Source of the DNA: Plantago ovata
Taxonomy: Eukaryota; Streptophyta; Magnoliopsida; Lamiales; Plantaginaceae
DNA length: 64,000 nt
Reading direction: 5' to 3'
Assembly: GCA_028274465.1 (NCBI GenBank)
Contig: CM051457.1
Location: forward strand, 48,268,362-48,332,361
Part shown: positions 24,843-35,900 of the stretch, piece after piece
How positions within the stretch are numbered: the first letter of the stretch is position 1
Layout: each line of letters begins with the position of its first letter
The notes under the pieces: model-generated
The model's database searches: none
What the model was told of the DNA's origin: nothing
What the model saw: the letters and a program-made list of their open reading frames with translations, nothing else
Translations under genes and position numbers: made by a program

Positions 24843-25234
24843 ATAGCAAGTAGTAAAAGGTTTAGGCAAACTAGTTGCCTAATCCTATGGTATTTGTCTT
24901 CTCTTGGCCTTTTTTTTACATCTACATTTTCCCTACAATGCTTCACTTGTTGCTGTCTAGGTAGCTGCACTTGTGCTTCTGTCTGTTGTTCAATGATTTC
25001 TTCTGTTTGTTGCACGCGTTGTCGATGCGTCGGATGAACATTATACTCCCATAGAACTGTGGGATGAATCATTTCTCCCCGCCTTTGTGCATTATTTTCT
25101 TCCTCTGCCCATTCTGACCAACCATGTGCTGGACACCTCCAATAAAACCTGCCGTCATTGCCCACAGATAAGATAGTACGCTTTCGACATCTTGTACCCT
25201 TGCAAACCGGACGAATACCACCCGAATCACTCAT
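24843..25234 (-). pseudogene. GRF-type zinc-finger protein, convergent gene in the MULE, 3' end interrupted
   Basis: GRF zinc fingers bind single-stranded nucleic acid. I chose the Met at 25232-25234 because the upstream part is low complexity. The protein begins MSDSGG and has CKGTRC, then NDGRFYWRCPAHGWSEW, which matches the spacing of a GRF finger, followed by a Gln/Glu-rich and basic region (KKRPRED) and a hydrophobic tail. The solo LTR inserted in the last codons: without it the frame meets a stop 11 codons further (in 23585-23621). It is convergent with the transposase gene, like mudrB relative to mudrA in maize MuDR. Sequence kinship to mudrB is not claimed. It could be a captured host gene instead. 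Confidence 0.65.
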
Positions 25235-25532
25235 TCTCTTAAAATGGAAGAAGATATAGAAGTAAAAGAAGGTGAAAACTACCAAAAATTGAGTTAGAAG
25301 GGGTTTAAATAAGCAAAAATTCAATTCCAACGGCTATATTTTTTTTTCATTTCACCACCTTTTCTGAAAATTCAATTACATATAACCCCACATGTGCGGT
25401 GCACGTGACCAAATCCTAAGCTGTTTGTCTCAGGCCAAATTCTGAAATTCCGGCAAGGGTAGAAATGTAACTTCCAGCTCTTAATTCGCAAAAAGTCAAG
25501 TTCGTGGCGCTATCTGTAATTGTTTTTGTGTA

Positions 25533-25617
25533 ACATCGGGCTACATGTTATTGTCTAACTAAGAGGGAAGGATCTGTAATAAAAAAAAAATAACAGGAGG
25601 TAGATGTAAATTGCCCA
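25533..25617 (-). repeat. MULE right terminal inverted repeat
   Basis: On the minus strand it begins GGGCAATTTACATCTACC and matches the left end over about 50 bp with gaps. It probably contains the promoter of the minus-strand zinc-finger gene. Confidence 0.6.
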
Positions 25618-25721
25618 ACTTTAAATGTAGATGTAAATGTCTAAAAACATATGTAATTTATTTTGGTTTGAATTTGAAATCGTAGACATGAACTATGTAG
25701 TACTTTTGTAGTTCGACTATA

Positions 25722-26350
25722 TCTATATATACATTAAAGCTAGGGGTCTAGGAGAGCTCAATTTCATTCTCAAGAGCTTTCACACTATGTGGCAATAATT
25801 TTGAGAGGATGGAAAAGATTCAATTTCATTTGTTTTGGTAAGTTTTCATTCATCTAATTTTGGTAATTTTTATTCTTCTTCCTCTTATAAAAAACGTCCA
25901 GCTATATATAAATTAAAAAATCCGAAATTATACAACAAAACAAATTCTGGAATTAAAAAATAATATGTTAATTGAATTATTATACAACAAAATAAATTTC
26001 GGATTTTAAAAATAAATCGTTTATTAATTAAATGTTGAATTATGGTGTCAATTAAATTCTTGGAAAAATGAATTTTAAAATTAATAATAAATATTTTTTA
26101 ATTTAAACGGTGAATTAAAATGTTAATTAAAATCTAGGTAAAATATATTCTGGAATTAAAATTAAATTCGTAGACACTATTTTACGAAAATCAGTTTAAT
26201 TGTTTTTAGTTTATTCATTCACAATTAATTTTAATTATTGAAAAATAATATTTAATAAATCAGTGATTTAATTATTTGTGTTTTTTATTTTAAGAATAAT
26301 CTTTTTTGCAAATTCATGGAAATAATAAATTAAAAAACAAATCGCAAAAG
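25722..26350. other. Helitron left arm, AT-rich
   Basis: AT-rich sequence with many AATTAA-type phrases. No gene seen. It leads into the tRNA-like repeat array. Confidence 0.5.
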
Positions 26351-26420
26351 CAATGGCTAGAGGGAATTGAACCTAGGTGGCATATACCATGAACATCACC
26401 ACATTCCACTTAGCCACAGC
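26351..26420 (-). repeat. tRNA-like inverted repeat, copy 1
   Basis: Minus strand: a degraded A-box region and the B-box-like GGTTCAATTCC. The arms are less complete than in the other copies (GCTGTGGCTAA against CTAGCCATTG). Confidence 0.6.
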
Positions 26421-26602
26421 TTTTCAATCGTTCATTATTGACAACATCAAGTATTGGTGTTTGATTTAAAATTTTATGCTTTTAATTTTATTTAGTAACA
26501 ATTAAGTTTTTTTCCGTAATAATTACTCTAGATTATGAGTTATTAAATCAGTCATATAATCGAATAAATCATTTAATTGGAAAAAAAATAAAAAAACCAA
26601 AA

Positions 26603-26673
26603 GTTGTGGCCAGAGGGATTTGAACCCGGGTGGCATATACCATGAACATCAACACATTCCACTCGGCCACAGC
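26603..26673 (-). repeat. tRNA-like inverted repeat, copy 2
   Basis: Minus strand: arms GCTGTGGCC and GGCCACAAC, A-box TGGCCGAGTGG and B-box GGTTCAAATCC. It lies 252 bp after copy 1 in the same flanking sequence. Confidence 0.75.
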
Positions 26674-26785
26674 TTTTCAATCATACATTGATGACAACAT
26701 CAAGTATTGGTGTTCGATTTAATATTTTATGCTTTTAATTTTATTTGGTAACAATTAAGTTTTTTTTCCGTAATAATTACTCTAG

Positions 26786-26972
26786 TGTTATGGATAATTA
26801 TAGGAATGTAACAAGAGTTGACTGAGCTCTCTAGTTTGTTACGTGTATCTCTCTAGGTTGTTACTCTGCAGATAGAGTTTAGAGATATTTTCCTACTTGT
26901 ATATATATACTCTCCATGTACTCTTATACTGATGACAAGAATAATATATTCTCTTCCCGTTATTATTCAACA
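26786..26972 (+). repeat. Left LTR of the short-LTR element
   Basis: It starts TGTTATGGAT and ends TTATTCAACA, with a TATATATATA box in the middle. Confidence 0.9.
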
Positions 26973-27163
26973 CGTTATCAGCACGACTCTACCAATTGAG
27001 TTCTTTTTACCTTCTCCTCCACCATTGATTTCATTCCGTCATGATCATCAATTCTTCATCAACAACACAACAAACACAGGCACCTAAAAGTCCCTTTCCT
27101 CTCCAGACTACTCCCTCCGTACAGTTTCTTCGGAATCCTCGAAATCCAAGGGTGTTTGAGGCA

Positions 27164-27397
27164 ATGGCGAGACCTTTGTTGTTGCTTCTGCTAATTGCTG
27201 TTGTCTCAGTTTCCTTCTCAGAGTCAAGACCCATTCTCCCACGCCCTCGGCCTCTGCCATCCTTCAAAATCAACGACACACAGACCCAGAATGCAGGAAC
27301 TTGCACTTTCACGGTGAACATTAGGACGAGCTGCTCTTCTCCTCGGTACACCAGAGACCACATTAGTCTCTCCTTTGGAGATGCTTATGGGAATCAG
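27164..27397 (+). pseudogene. Captured first exon of an ATS3-like (embryo-specific protein 3, PLAT/LH2) gene
   Basis: ATS3 proteins are small secreted plant proteins with a PLAT-type beta-sandwich. This 78-codon open exon begins MARPLLLLLLIAVVSVSFS, a clear signal peptide, followed by a proline-rich stretch and then NAGTCTFTV, RTSCSSPRYTRDHI and SFGDAYGNQ, which match the start of the ATS3 domain as I know it. It ends at a GT (27398) that looks like the original splice donor; the following ~450 bp read like intron. Downstream exons are absent. It sits between the left LTR and an LTR-like remnant, so it is a transduplicated piece. It may be transcribed from the LTR, but no function is shown. 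Confidence 0.8.
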
Positions 27398-27850
27398 GTT
27401 CACTTACTTTTACTTTTTCATTGATTATTGCTTTATTATTCGTTGATTTGATCACGTTTATTGTTCATGTGTAAATCTCTGGATTGTTGTTTTGTGAAAT
27501 TGTTTAGTCAAAGCAAGTGACCTAGTAATATCAAATATGCCCCTATTGGCTATTGAATCCACTTACTTGGACATAATTATCTCAGCTAATGACTGTTTGG
27601 GATTTTGTTGATGCCATCACATGTTAACAACTCATATCTAGTGATCTTTTTCTAGTCAACAATAAATTCAATATGCGCACCGGTAGACATGTTTTATGTT
27701 GTTCGTACATAGAATTGTTTGATTATATCACTGTGCTACTTGTCAGAAGTTAGAACTCATGAAAAGAGAAGTACAGTATTTGGAGATTATATTGAATTCG
27801 TGTCATCTTTGGAACTTATTGGCCCCGGGATTTATGCTCAATAATCTATT
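27398..27850 (+). other. Probable captured intron of the ATS3-like gene
   Basis: Begins with GT right after the exon; T-rich, no open frame, and not obviously retroelement sequence. The next ATS3 exon is not seen before 27851. Confidence 0.5.
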
Positions 27851-28037
27851 TACGGATAATTATGAATGTAACAAGAGTTTATCTCTTTAGTAGTATCATA
27901 TGTTAGATACAATTCTAGTTAGACTCATTCTAGATAAGTTCTAAAGATACTCTCCAACATGTATATATATACTCCCCATGTATTTCAGTTGTATACACAG
28001 AAGAATACATTTTCTCCACAATTATTATTTAATACGT
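27851..28037 (+). repeat. Diverged internal LTR-like sequence
   Basis: It shares with the outer LTRs the phrases GGATAATTATGAATGTAACA, GTATATATATACTC and CCATGTA, and ends near ATTATTTAATACGTTAT, parallel to the LTR-primer junction. It is clearly older than the outer pair. It may be the original left LTR, with the ATS3 piece added outside it by a template switch or recombination. Confidence 0.65.
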
Positions 28038-31000
28038 TATATACTCTCCAACATGTATATATATACGTTATTGATAAGGAGTACCATGATTTACTTTACA
28101 TAATGGAAACACTTATATGACAGTGTCACCAAATATTATCCATCCTGAAGATGGCCTCTATTCAACTTTAAAGTTGAGAGCAGACTACATTAATCTTCCA
28201 AGCGAAGAATTTACTTGAACATGTCTCTATCAAATTGAGTAGCAAGATACTCCATTGCCAATATTGTATATTTGGTCCATTCTTTGAAATGAGACATTAG
28301 TGAAATAAATATATAGCACTAATGTTGCTATTTGAATGTTACTATGGCATATGGATGTGAAAAAGATATCATATGGATACAAATCATGTTCTCCAATTCT
28401 CGAAGTGATTGGATAGAACCATAAATGGGTTTGCAAAATATACAATTGATACTTTATAAATTTTGTCCATTTCTTAAAATGAGTCATCAAATAAAGCTAG
28501 CACCTGAAGTTGCTATGCATGTGTATATATCACAAAAGATGTGTATCTCTGGAGCTTTAGCCCAGCTTATGTCAAGTTGATTTGACAAATCAGACTCCTG
28601 AAATGATTGGACATACATTACGAATGGTTGTGACTTGTGATCATCGAAAAGATTTGGCACCAACCATCATTGATCATTTGGCAAATCTGTACTTTATGTA
28701 CAACGATGATTTTAAATGTACCTCATATACATCAACGATTTTTTCAAATTGAGGCATCTGAATTGCTATTAGAGTTTATGCCAAAAGCCATGATCACTAT
28801 ATTATATCTCGAAAGAAAATGGTTGCTACATACTATGGACATTCCATGTACCATAAGTGATTTGAAAATATCATAGTGTTAATATGCACTTCATGTGATG
28901 AAGAAAATATTTGTGATTAGCCCCTGGATTGCATCACTGTGCGTAAACAATATTGTGAAGGCATGAAATGTGATGCCATGATGTGTGCACATCATAAACA
29001 ATCTCGCCAACTTGAAGATGGGAGAAAGTATTATTTTGGTGATACAAGAAATCAATTGATGAGGCTACTTGAATATTGAGCATCTCTTATGAATGAAAAT
29101 CCTTGAGTATCATATTCTCAAAATGAAAGAAAGATGACACACATATACTCTCGATATTGAGAAAGGAATTCACATAGTTATCATATTGGTTGATATCAAA
29201 TTTATCCAATCCCCATTCCCTGAAGTGAATGTGAGTTCTTAGATTTTATACATGGTGCAACAAGTAATTCACCAGTGTGATTGATGCTATTTTCACCTCA
29301 AGTGAAAGAGAAATCCATGAGTATACTGATTTCAATATTCCTAAAGTTTGAAAGTATACACTCATTCCAATATTCTTGTGAGAATAATTAAAGGTTCCAG
29401 GGGAGTAATCGTTGTGAAGAGCACAATAAATTACTTGGAAAAAAAAAATTGTGCCAAGAAGATCACAAATTAGACCCACTTCCTGAAGAAGTTGGATATT
29501 GTCTTGCCAATATGTCATAGACAATGACTCGTATAATGTCACATCATTATGGTCAAATTCAAACAAACATATATTGTGTACGAGAAATGTATTGAAATTA
29601 ACCGTTTGCAAATTGGAGCAAACTATAAGTTGGGCATGCATGCACAAGCGACTATATCGCATATAAAGACATGAAAAATGACATAGATGTGACAAATATG
29701 GCCATCCGGGTACAAAATTACCCGTTTATGAGAAACTTGAAGTTTTCCTTGTGTGAAATGTGCTGAAAGCTTTCTCGTATTGTAATAATATTATCTGAAT
29801 GGCAAGACACAATATCGAGATTAAGCATGCTAATGGAGATCAAAATGAGCAATGTTGCACTCATGCATTTATGAGAATGAATATATATGGCTAGACGTCC
29901 ACTAAATAATTTGAGAATGAGTATATTACTCAAATAATTTGATCTCTTATTTGGGGTAAATTTATGTTTCAGCACATCGAAAACCCAACTGCTAGAGTTA
30001 TACACTCCATATGCATCTCCTGAAGAGAACTCATACATGAAGCCTATTAGATACGAGTATGAGTATATTATTATCTAAGCTGGCATGATCAATATCCTTA
30101 TGAGCCCCAATAATACTAATCCTTGAATTAGTTTTTCCCAGCTTAGGGGAGGGAGAAAATGACAAGCTGATCAAAACAAATTCATCGTATGCATTGATCC
30201 CCACATATTTGAAAGTTCATACTTGAACTAAATTATAAAATGCATTCTTCAGCTTCATGTATCATTTCAAGATTTCAATCATGAAATTCTATGATTTGAC
30301 TGTGGATTTCGGGCTACAGATTGATTATAGATATAACATGAGTTGAGAATCGATATCTTGCCTATTGTAATTAATGCACCTGAAGTGCAATATGTATGTT
30401 GTGAATGGTTCCAGTATTACAAATAGAATGGCAAGAAAATGCAGTTGGTACTCTAGAAGAGTAAAGAAGGCACATCTTAATGATGCCACAATAGAATTGA
30501 TATTTTATTTATAAATAGATGGCTTATATGAATGGAAAAGGTACCTCCATATAATATATTCAGATATCTATGATCAGTACTGAATCAAACAAGAATGATT
30601 TGATTATTATTGAAAAGCTATACCGGTATACATGGAACCGAGATAAGCATATGCAGATTTTCAATGGATATATACTATTGTACATGTAAAGGGGATCTTA
30701 CATGTAAATCCATTTATGTCGACACAATGATGATAGAAAATGAGCTCATGGACTTGATGTCCATTTTATTGATGAATTCGAAATTCCCTACGGTACCGTT
30801 GCATTATCGAGTCAAATTTCATGTGCATCTAGATACTAAGTCATGCATCATTCATATTATTGTTACATCATCTATGCTAGTTTTTAAGTTTCGTAATGCA
30901 TGCATACATATTATTTATCATATGATCTTACTCTAAAGTGACCACCTTTTATTATTTGTGGTGCACATGAATTGTCATTTAATTGACACATTGAAATTTC

Positions 31001-32262
31001 TATATATATGATCTATGATGATCATTATCAATTGAGAACTCGTCCTAGAAGAGACTAGAGTTATCATGTTATAAAACATGAATATATGATGATCAATATA
31101 AATTGAGAACTCGTACTAGAAGAGACTAGAGTTATCATGTTATAAAACATGAATATTCATTGAATTGACAATGAGATTTATATGTTCCAAGAACAATTAT
31201 GAGAGATAATGATTTTACTCTCTACTGGAAATTAGTCCCGGAAGGACAAGTGGATAGAGATATCATGTTGACAAACATGAATCCATCGATGAGAAAAGTT
31301 CTTGAAGAACTCAATTTTGATACTATTGAATCTCTATACTTATCTATCCATACATGGCATCACAAAATTGATAAGTATATTGAGTGTATTCACTATCAAG
31401 TGAAACAAGAGAATTATGGATAATATTCTCGAGATTCCTACAAATATTATTGCCTAAGGAAATGTAAACTCAACCTAATGTTTGAGTATGGCAAAGTATG
31501 AATAACCATACATGAAGTTTGGTTATGTTATGAAAGAGATAAATGTTTTTGACCTGCTGAAGAAGGTATATGAATGGAGATGATGATCAAGCAACAGTGA
31601 GAATATTGCGCACCATACAAGTTGCTACACTCTTTTTCCCTTCGACTAGGTTTTTATCCCAATGGGTTTTTTCTAGCAAGGTTTTTAACGAGGTAGCATT
31701 ATTAGCGCATATATGTGTATAACTATCTCCAAATCTCCATGGTGATAATATATTTGCAAAAGGGAAGTATTATATACCCTTGTTTGCTATTTTACAAATA
31801 TGACGGAGATATATGAATATTGAACTCATTTCAATATTACGAGATTGTTATGTTGAATTGTCCAAGTGACATATTTTGTTGGATCAACATAAAAATACAC
31901 ATTGAAGAAATCAATGCTTCTAGTGTTCAAGAACTTTTCACATGGAGTCAAAGCACATACCATTGAAGTTTTCAGCTATGGGCTACAAGATGAAGGTTCC
32001 ATCCAAGTACACCATATTCACTCTATTGAAGATTTTGCATACTTGTTCAACATCATTAGTTCGGCGATTCATCGAGAAGATTGCACTATGAAGATTCAAA
32101 GATTTGAAGTGATGTTACAATCAGGGGAGACGGATACGCACTGCACTCTTTTTCCCTTGACTAAGTTTTTATCCCACTGGGTTTTTCTTAGCAAGGTTTT
32201 TAATGAGGCAGTACTCTCACAGCGTACCCGCGATCTTCAACTCATGTTTCATTCAAGGGGAG
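28038..32262 (+). other. Decayed copia interior
   Basis: No intact domain is readable. Landmarks are the polyprotein-like phrase CCCAGCTTAGGGGAGGGAGA near 30130; a 72-bp tandem duplication at about 31010-31152; a 74-codon open frame at 31199-31423 without recognisable motif; and two copies of the pre-LTR tail (about 31620-31700 and 32140-32213). Confidence 0.55.
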
Positions 32263-32447
32263 TGTTATGGATAATTATAGGAATGTAACAAGAGTTGACT
32301 GAGCTCTCTAGTTTGTTACGTGTATCTCTCTAGGTTGTTACTCTGCAGATAGAGTTTAGAGATATTTTCCTACTTGTATATATACTCTCCATGTACTCTT
32401 ATACTGATGACAAGAATAATATATTCTCTTCCCGTTATTATTCAACA
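32263..32447 (+). repeat. Right LTR of the short-LTR element
   Basis: Identical to the left LTR except for one missing TA in the TATATATA box. Followed by the target duplication TCTAG. Confidence 0.9.
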
Positions 32448-32510
32448 TCTAGATTATTAATTATTAAATCAATGATTAATCGAATAAATCATTTAATTGG
32501 AAAAAAAAAA

Positions 32511-32581
32511 GTTGTGGCCAGAGGGATTTGAACCCAGGTAGCATATACCATGAACATCACCACATTCCACTCGGCCACAGC
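32511..32581 (-). repeat. tRNA-like inverted repeat, copy 3
   Basis: It has the same arms and A-/B-boxes as copy 2. After removal of the copia insertion and one TCTAG, it lies about 241 bp from copy 2, so copies 1-3 are consecutive tandem units. Confidence 0.75.
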
Positions 32582-33072
32582 TTTTCTATTGTTCATTGTT
32601 TACAACATCAAGTATTGGTCTTCGATTTCATATTTTTTTCGTAACAATATCTTTAAGTTATTTTGGTAAGTATTAATTTTTATTGTCTTTCCTTTCTTCC
32701 CATGCACGCCTCATCAATGCTGAAAATCAAAATATATGGAATGTTCAGATTTTGTGCTTACATAATGTGGTAAGTAATTTTAAAATTCAAACGGAGCAAA
32801 AATCATTGCATGAATTAAGGATCTTCTAAACCCTAAAAAACGATTATATATAGCTAACCTCATTCTGTATCCTCTCTATCAATTTTTGGTTTTTGTCTTT
32901 TGAAATCAGTCGAATTCGATAAGAATTTGATCTTGCAATTATCACTAATAAATTCGTATTCAGTCGTAATTTCTGTAATATCATTGAATTGTATGTATTT
33001 TTTTATTCTTATTCAATCCGTATTCTATTATACATTCGCTAATGATATGGAATTTTTGTTCTTATGACTGCA
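32582..33072. other. Helitron left arm between repeat array and orphan exons
   Basis: AT-rich. It may hold 5' parts of the exons that follow. No gene is assigned. Confidence 0.4.
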
Positions 33073-34004
33073 GATTTGTCTTTGTTTTTTCCGGGATGAT
33101 GAATTGAACGACATTACTGAACAAAGGAAGCTCGATGCTAATTGAGTTAGTTTTTATCATTGTTGTTGTATTCTGATTAAATTGTTCACTCATTGATTAG
33201 TCTAATCTTCTTGATTAAATTATTTTTTACGTTGGATGCTTTTACGAAAGCTTTGGTCTTGCAATTATCACTAATTAAGAAGATTAGTCAGAATACATTT
33301 CTATTTCGCGATGCTAACTGTAAGTTTTATTTAATATAATTTAATTGTATGTATTTTTTTATTCTTATTCAATCCTTATTTTATTATACATTCGCTAATG
33401 ATATTTTATTTTTGTTCGAATGTCTTCAGATTTGTGTTTTCTTTTCCGGGATGATGCATTGAACGACATTACTAAACAGATGAAGCTCGATGCTAATTGG
33501 GTTAGTTTTTATCACTGTTTTTGTATTCTGATGAAATTGTTCACTGCTCATTGATTAAATTTTTTTGATGTTGGATGCTTTTACGAAAGCTTTGATCTTG
33601 CAATTATTACTAACAATTCGTAGTCAGTCCTGTATATTTTTATTCTTATTCAATCCGTATTCTATTATACATTTGCTAATGATATTTTATTTTTTTGCAA
33701 GGTTGATGTTTTCGAGTACAAGACCTTCCATCGAGTACAACCTTTGCTAGACATTTTAATAGAAGTGAATCATCCAATGTCCGATTACGCGACATGTATC
33801 TATAAAATGTTGAATAACAACAAAGATATTAGAGAAGATGGATTCTTACTGTGTGGCAAGATTGCATCGATGCCTTGATGGTTGTTGTATTTGAAGAAAT
33901 GTAAAGAAACGGTGTTGGAAGGAGTTTGCAAATTATATGATGGCGTGTTCATTACTAAATTTTGTAATCCTAAGTTTTTTGTATTCATTCTATTTCAGAG
34001 TTAG
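33073..34004 (+). pseudogene. Orphan exons of an unrecognised gene in the Helitron
   Basis: An exon-like block is present twice. At about 33430-33500 one frame reads LCFLFRDDALNDITKQMKLD and ends ANW before a GTTAGT donor; at about 33073-33145 the same block reads FFRDDELNDITEQRKLDAN followed by a stop. Further on, after a TTGCAAG acceptor, an open frame runs 33702-34004 with a single in-frame TGA at 33876-33878. It encodes VDVFEYKTFHRVQPLLDILI, then PMSDYATCIYKMLNNNKDIR and, after the TGA, LYDGVFITKFCNPKFFVF. I do not recognise the family. It could be a decayed Helitron accessory gene or a captured host gene. Exon linkage is inferred from splice-like signals only. Confidence 0.4.
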
Positions 34005-34594
34005 TTTTTGTTGATGGTGATTTTTGCTATAAGTGTTTTGCTGATAATTAGATATGTAGCTACGGTTGTTCGTCTGATTATTCAATATTCAATGTATCTT
34101 TTTAGTTTGAATGTAATTTACCGGCTTTGTGCTCAATCATATAAATTTGATATTAATTATATGACTTTAACATTGTTGGCCAATGTTTAAAATTCGAAAT
34201 TATCAATCATCACTTCGAAGTTCTATCGTACATTATGGTGGATTCGACCAGGGATAAAACACTGGAAGATATTAAAAAGAAATTTTATGATCAAGTTAGC
34301 CGTGGTACAATTTTTTTGATTTGTTAAGTATTTCTCAATAAAGATGTAGACGTATTTATCTACCACGTTGATTTATTCATGTTGGATGAAGAAATAGATG
34401 TATGATATATCAATTTTAATTATTTATACTTATTCATTTTTAATGTTTACACCGCTTCTTTAATTTATTTGATGCTTTTAATTTTATTTAGTAACAATTA
34501 AGTTTTTTTCCGTAATAATTACTCTAGATTATTAATTATTAAATCAGTGATTAATCGAATAAATCATTTAACTGAAAAATTAAAAATCACAAAA
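34005..34594. other. Helitron left arm, no clear gene
   Basis: A short open frame from ATG at 34235 (MVDSTRDKTLEDIKKKFYDQ) ends after about 30 codons and has no recognised relative. The phrase 'TAAGTATTTCTCAATAAAGA' near 34325 recurs near 35420, and 'TTGGATGAAGA...GTATGATATATC' recurs at about 34384, 35313 and 35464, so this arm has internal duplications. Confidence 0.45.
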
Positions 34595-34669
34595 GCTGTG
34601 GCCGGAGGGAATTGAACCCGGGTTGCATATACCATGAACATCACCACATTCCACTCGGCCACAGCTTTT
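34591..34669 (-). repeat. tRNA-like inverted repeat, copy 4 (best preserved)
   Basis: Perfect 13-bp arms (AAAAGCTGTGGCC and its complement) enclose about 53 bases with A-box TGGCCGAGTGG and B-box GGTTCAATTCC on the minus strand. Confidence 0.8.
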
Positions 34670-34846
34670 CAATCGTTCATTGACGACAACATCAAGTATT
34701 GGTTTTCGATTTAATATTTTATGCTTTTAATTTTATTCAGTAACAATTAAGTTTTTTTCAGTAATAATTACTCTAGATTATGAATTATTAAATCAGTCAT
34801 ATAATCGAATAAATAATTTAATTGGAAAAAAAACAAAAACGCAAAA

Positions 34847-34917
34847 GCTGTGGCCAGAGGGAATTGAACCCGGGTGGCATATACCATGAACATCAACACA
34901 TTCCACTCGGCCACAAC
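34847..34917 (-). repeat. tRNA-like inverted repeat, copy 5
   Basis: It is 252 bp from copy 4. A-box and B-box are intact on the minus strand; the arms pair with one G-T. Confidence 0.75.
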
Positions 34918-35086
34918 TTTTCAATCATTCATTGTTGACAACATCAAGTATTGGTTTTTGACGTAATATTTTATGCTTTTAATTTGGTGATATTAACAAT
35001 TAAGTCTTTTTCGGTAACAATTACTCTACAAAATTAATTATTAAGTCAGTGATTAATCGAATAAATCATTTAATTAAAAAAAATAT

Positions 35087-35137
35087 GTTGTGGCGAGAGC
35101 GGATGATGAAACTCACTACATTCCACTCGGCCACAGC
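35087..35137 (-). repeat. tRNA-like inverted repeat, copy 6 (centre deleted)
   Basis: The arms (GTTGTGGC and GCCACAGC) and the A-box remain, but the B-box is lost and the centre is replaced by a shorter sequence. Confidence 0.65.
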
Positions 35138-35900
35138 TTTTTAATCGTTCATTATTGATAATATTTGGTACTGGTACTTTATTTAATGTGCCTTGAAGTT
35201 GAATAATCAAAGTCGGATTTTTCAAATATGATCATTTTCTTCCACTTCTAGAGGATAGACTAACATATATACTAAGTCCAGTTATTTCATGGCCGTTATT
35301 AGTCTTCCGTTGTTGGATGAAGACGTAGACGTATGATATATCTCATTTAATTAGAATTTTCACTATTCATGTTTGATTTTTTTGAATCATTCAAGTTTAT
35401 TTACAATTATTTTGATTCATTAAGTATTTCTCAATAAAGACATAGACGTGTGAAATTTCATTTTGGATGAAGACGTGGATGTATGATATATCAATTTTAT
35501 TTTATTTATGATTATTCATTATTCATGTTTACACCTTTTTTTGCATGACTAAACTTCTAGAACTATTCTACTTCACATGGTTATTTATGTTGTATGATTT
35601 TTACAATTTGCTAGCATGTTTAGTGTCAGTAGCACGTTTCATCGTTACTTTGGAATGTACCAAATTTTATACTTTAGTTCTAGAAAATGTTAGTTTATGT
35701 GAGTGAAGTGTGCATGGTTTTGTAACAAATGTGATCTTAGACAGGTACATTATAGACTCACTGTTACGTTCAATACTTTTTTTCATTAGTACGGAATTAT
35801 ATTTCTTGACAATTGCTATATATTTAAATAAGTTGTCTATTTGATGAGAATTTAACAAAATATCGATTTAAAATTTAACAAAAAAAATCCATATCTAAAA
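35138..35900. other. Helitron left arm, no gene
   Basis: AT-rich with the recurring 'GATGAAGACGT' phrase. The minus-strand frame at 35667-35858 has no recognisable content. Confidence 0.45.

Larger units (their letters stand above)
18650..25617 (+). mobile_element. MULE (Mutator-like) DNA transposon, two genes
   Basis: The element holds a mudrA-like transposase gene and a convergent small zinc-finger gene. Its ends share an imperfect terminal inverted repeat: left 18674-18724 and right 25533-25582 (reversed) share ATTAC-GAT, TTAGTT, ACAAT-ACA and TAGCCC in order. The right end, reversed, begins GGGCAATTTACATCTACC, a common plant MULE start. The flanks ATTTTAAAG (18641-18649) and ACTTTAAAT (25618-25626) agree at 7 of 9 positions, matching the 9-bp duplication MULEs make. 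The exact ends are uncertain by about 10 bp. Confidence 0.75.
26786..32447 (+). mobile_element. Short-LTR non-autonomous copia-like element with captured ATS3 exon
   Basis: It has LTRs 26786-26972 (187 bp) and 32263-32447 (185 bp), both TGTTATGG...TTCAACA, differing only by one TA unit. A perfect 5-bp target duplication TCTAG (26781-26785, 32448-32452) flanks it. After the left LTR comes CGTTATCAGCACGA, a primer-site sequence I associate with some plant copia elements. Before the right LTR is AAGGGGAG. The interior has no intact retroelement protein, only decayed phrases such as CCCAGCTTAGGGGAGGGAGA and two copies of the 'CTCTTTTTCCCTTGACTA' tail region. It must have moved with enzymes from elsewhere, and recently. 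Confidence 0.85.

Noticed and set aside
26603-26673. A genuine tRNA-Leu or tRNA-Ser gene
   Set aside because: The A-box is too near the 5' stem, no anticodon arm is convincing, and the sequence recurs as a tandem repeat.
29246-30038. Long minus-strand frames (149 and 106 residues)
   Set aside because: They lie antisense in decayed copia interior, with no domain and chance composition.
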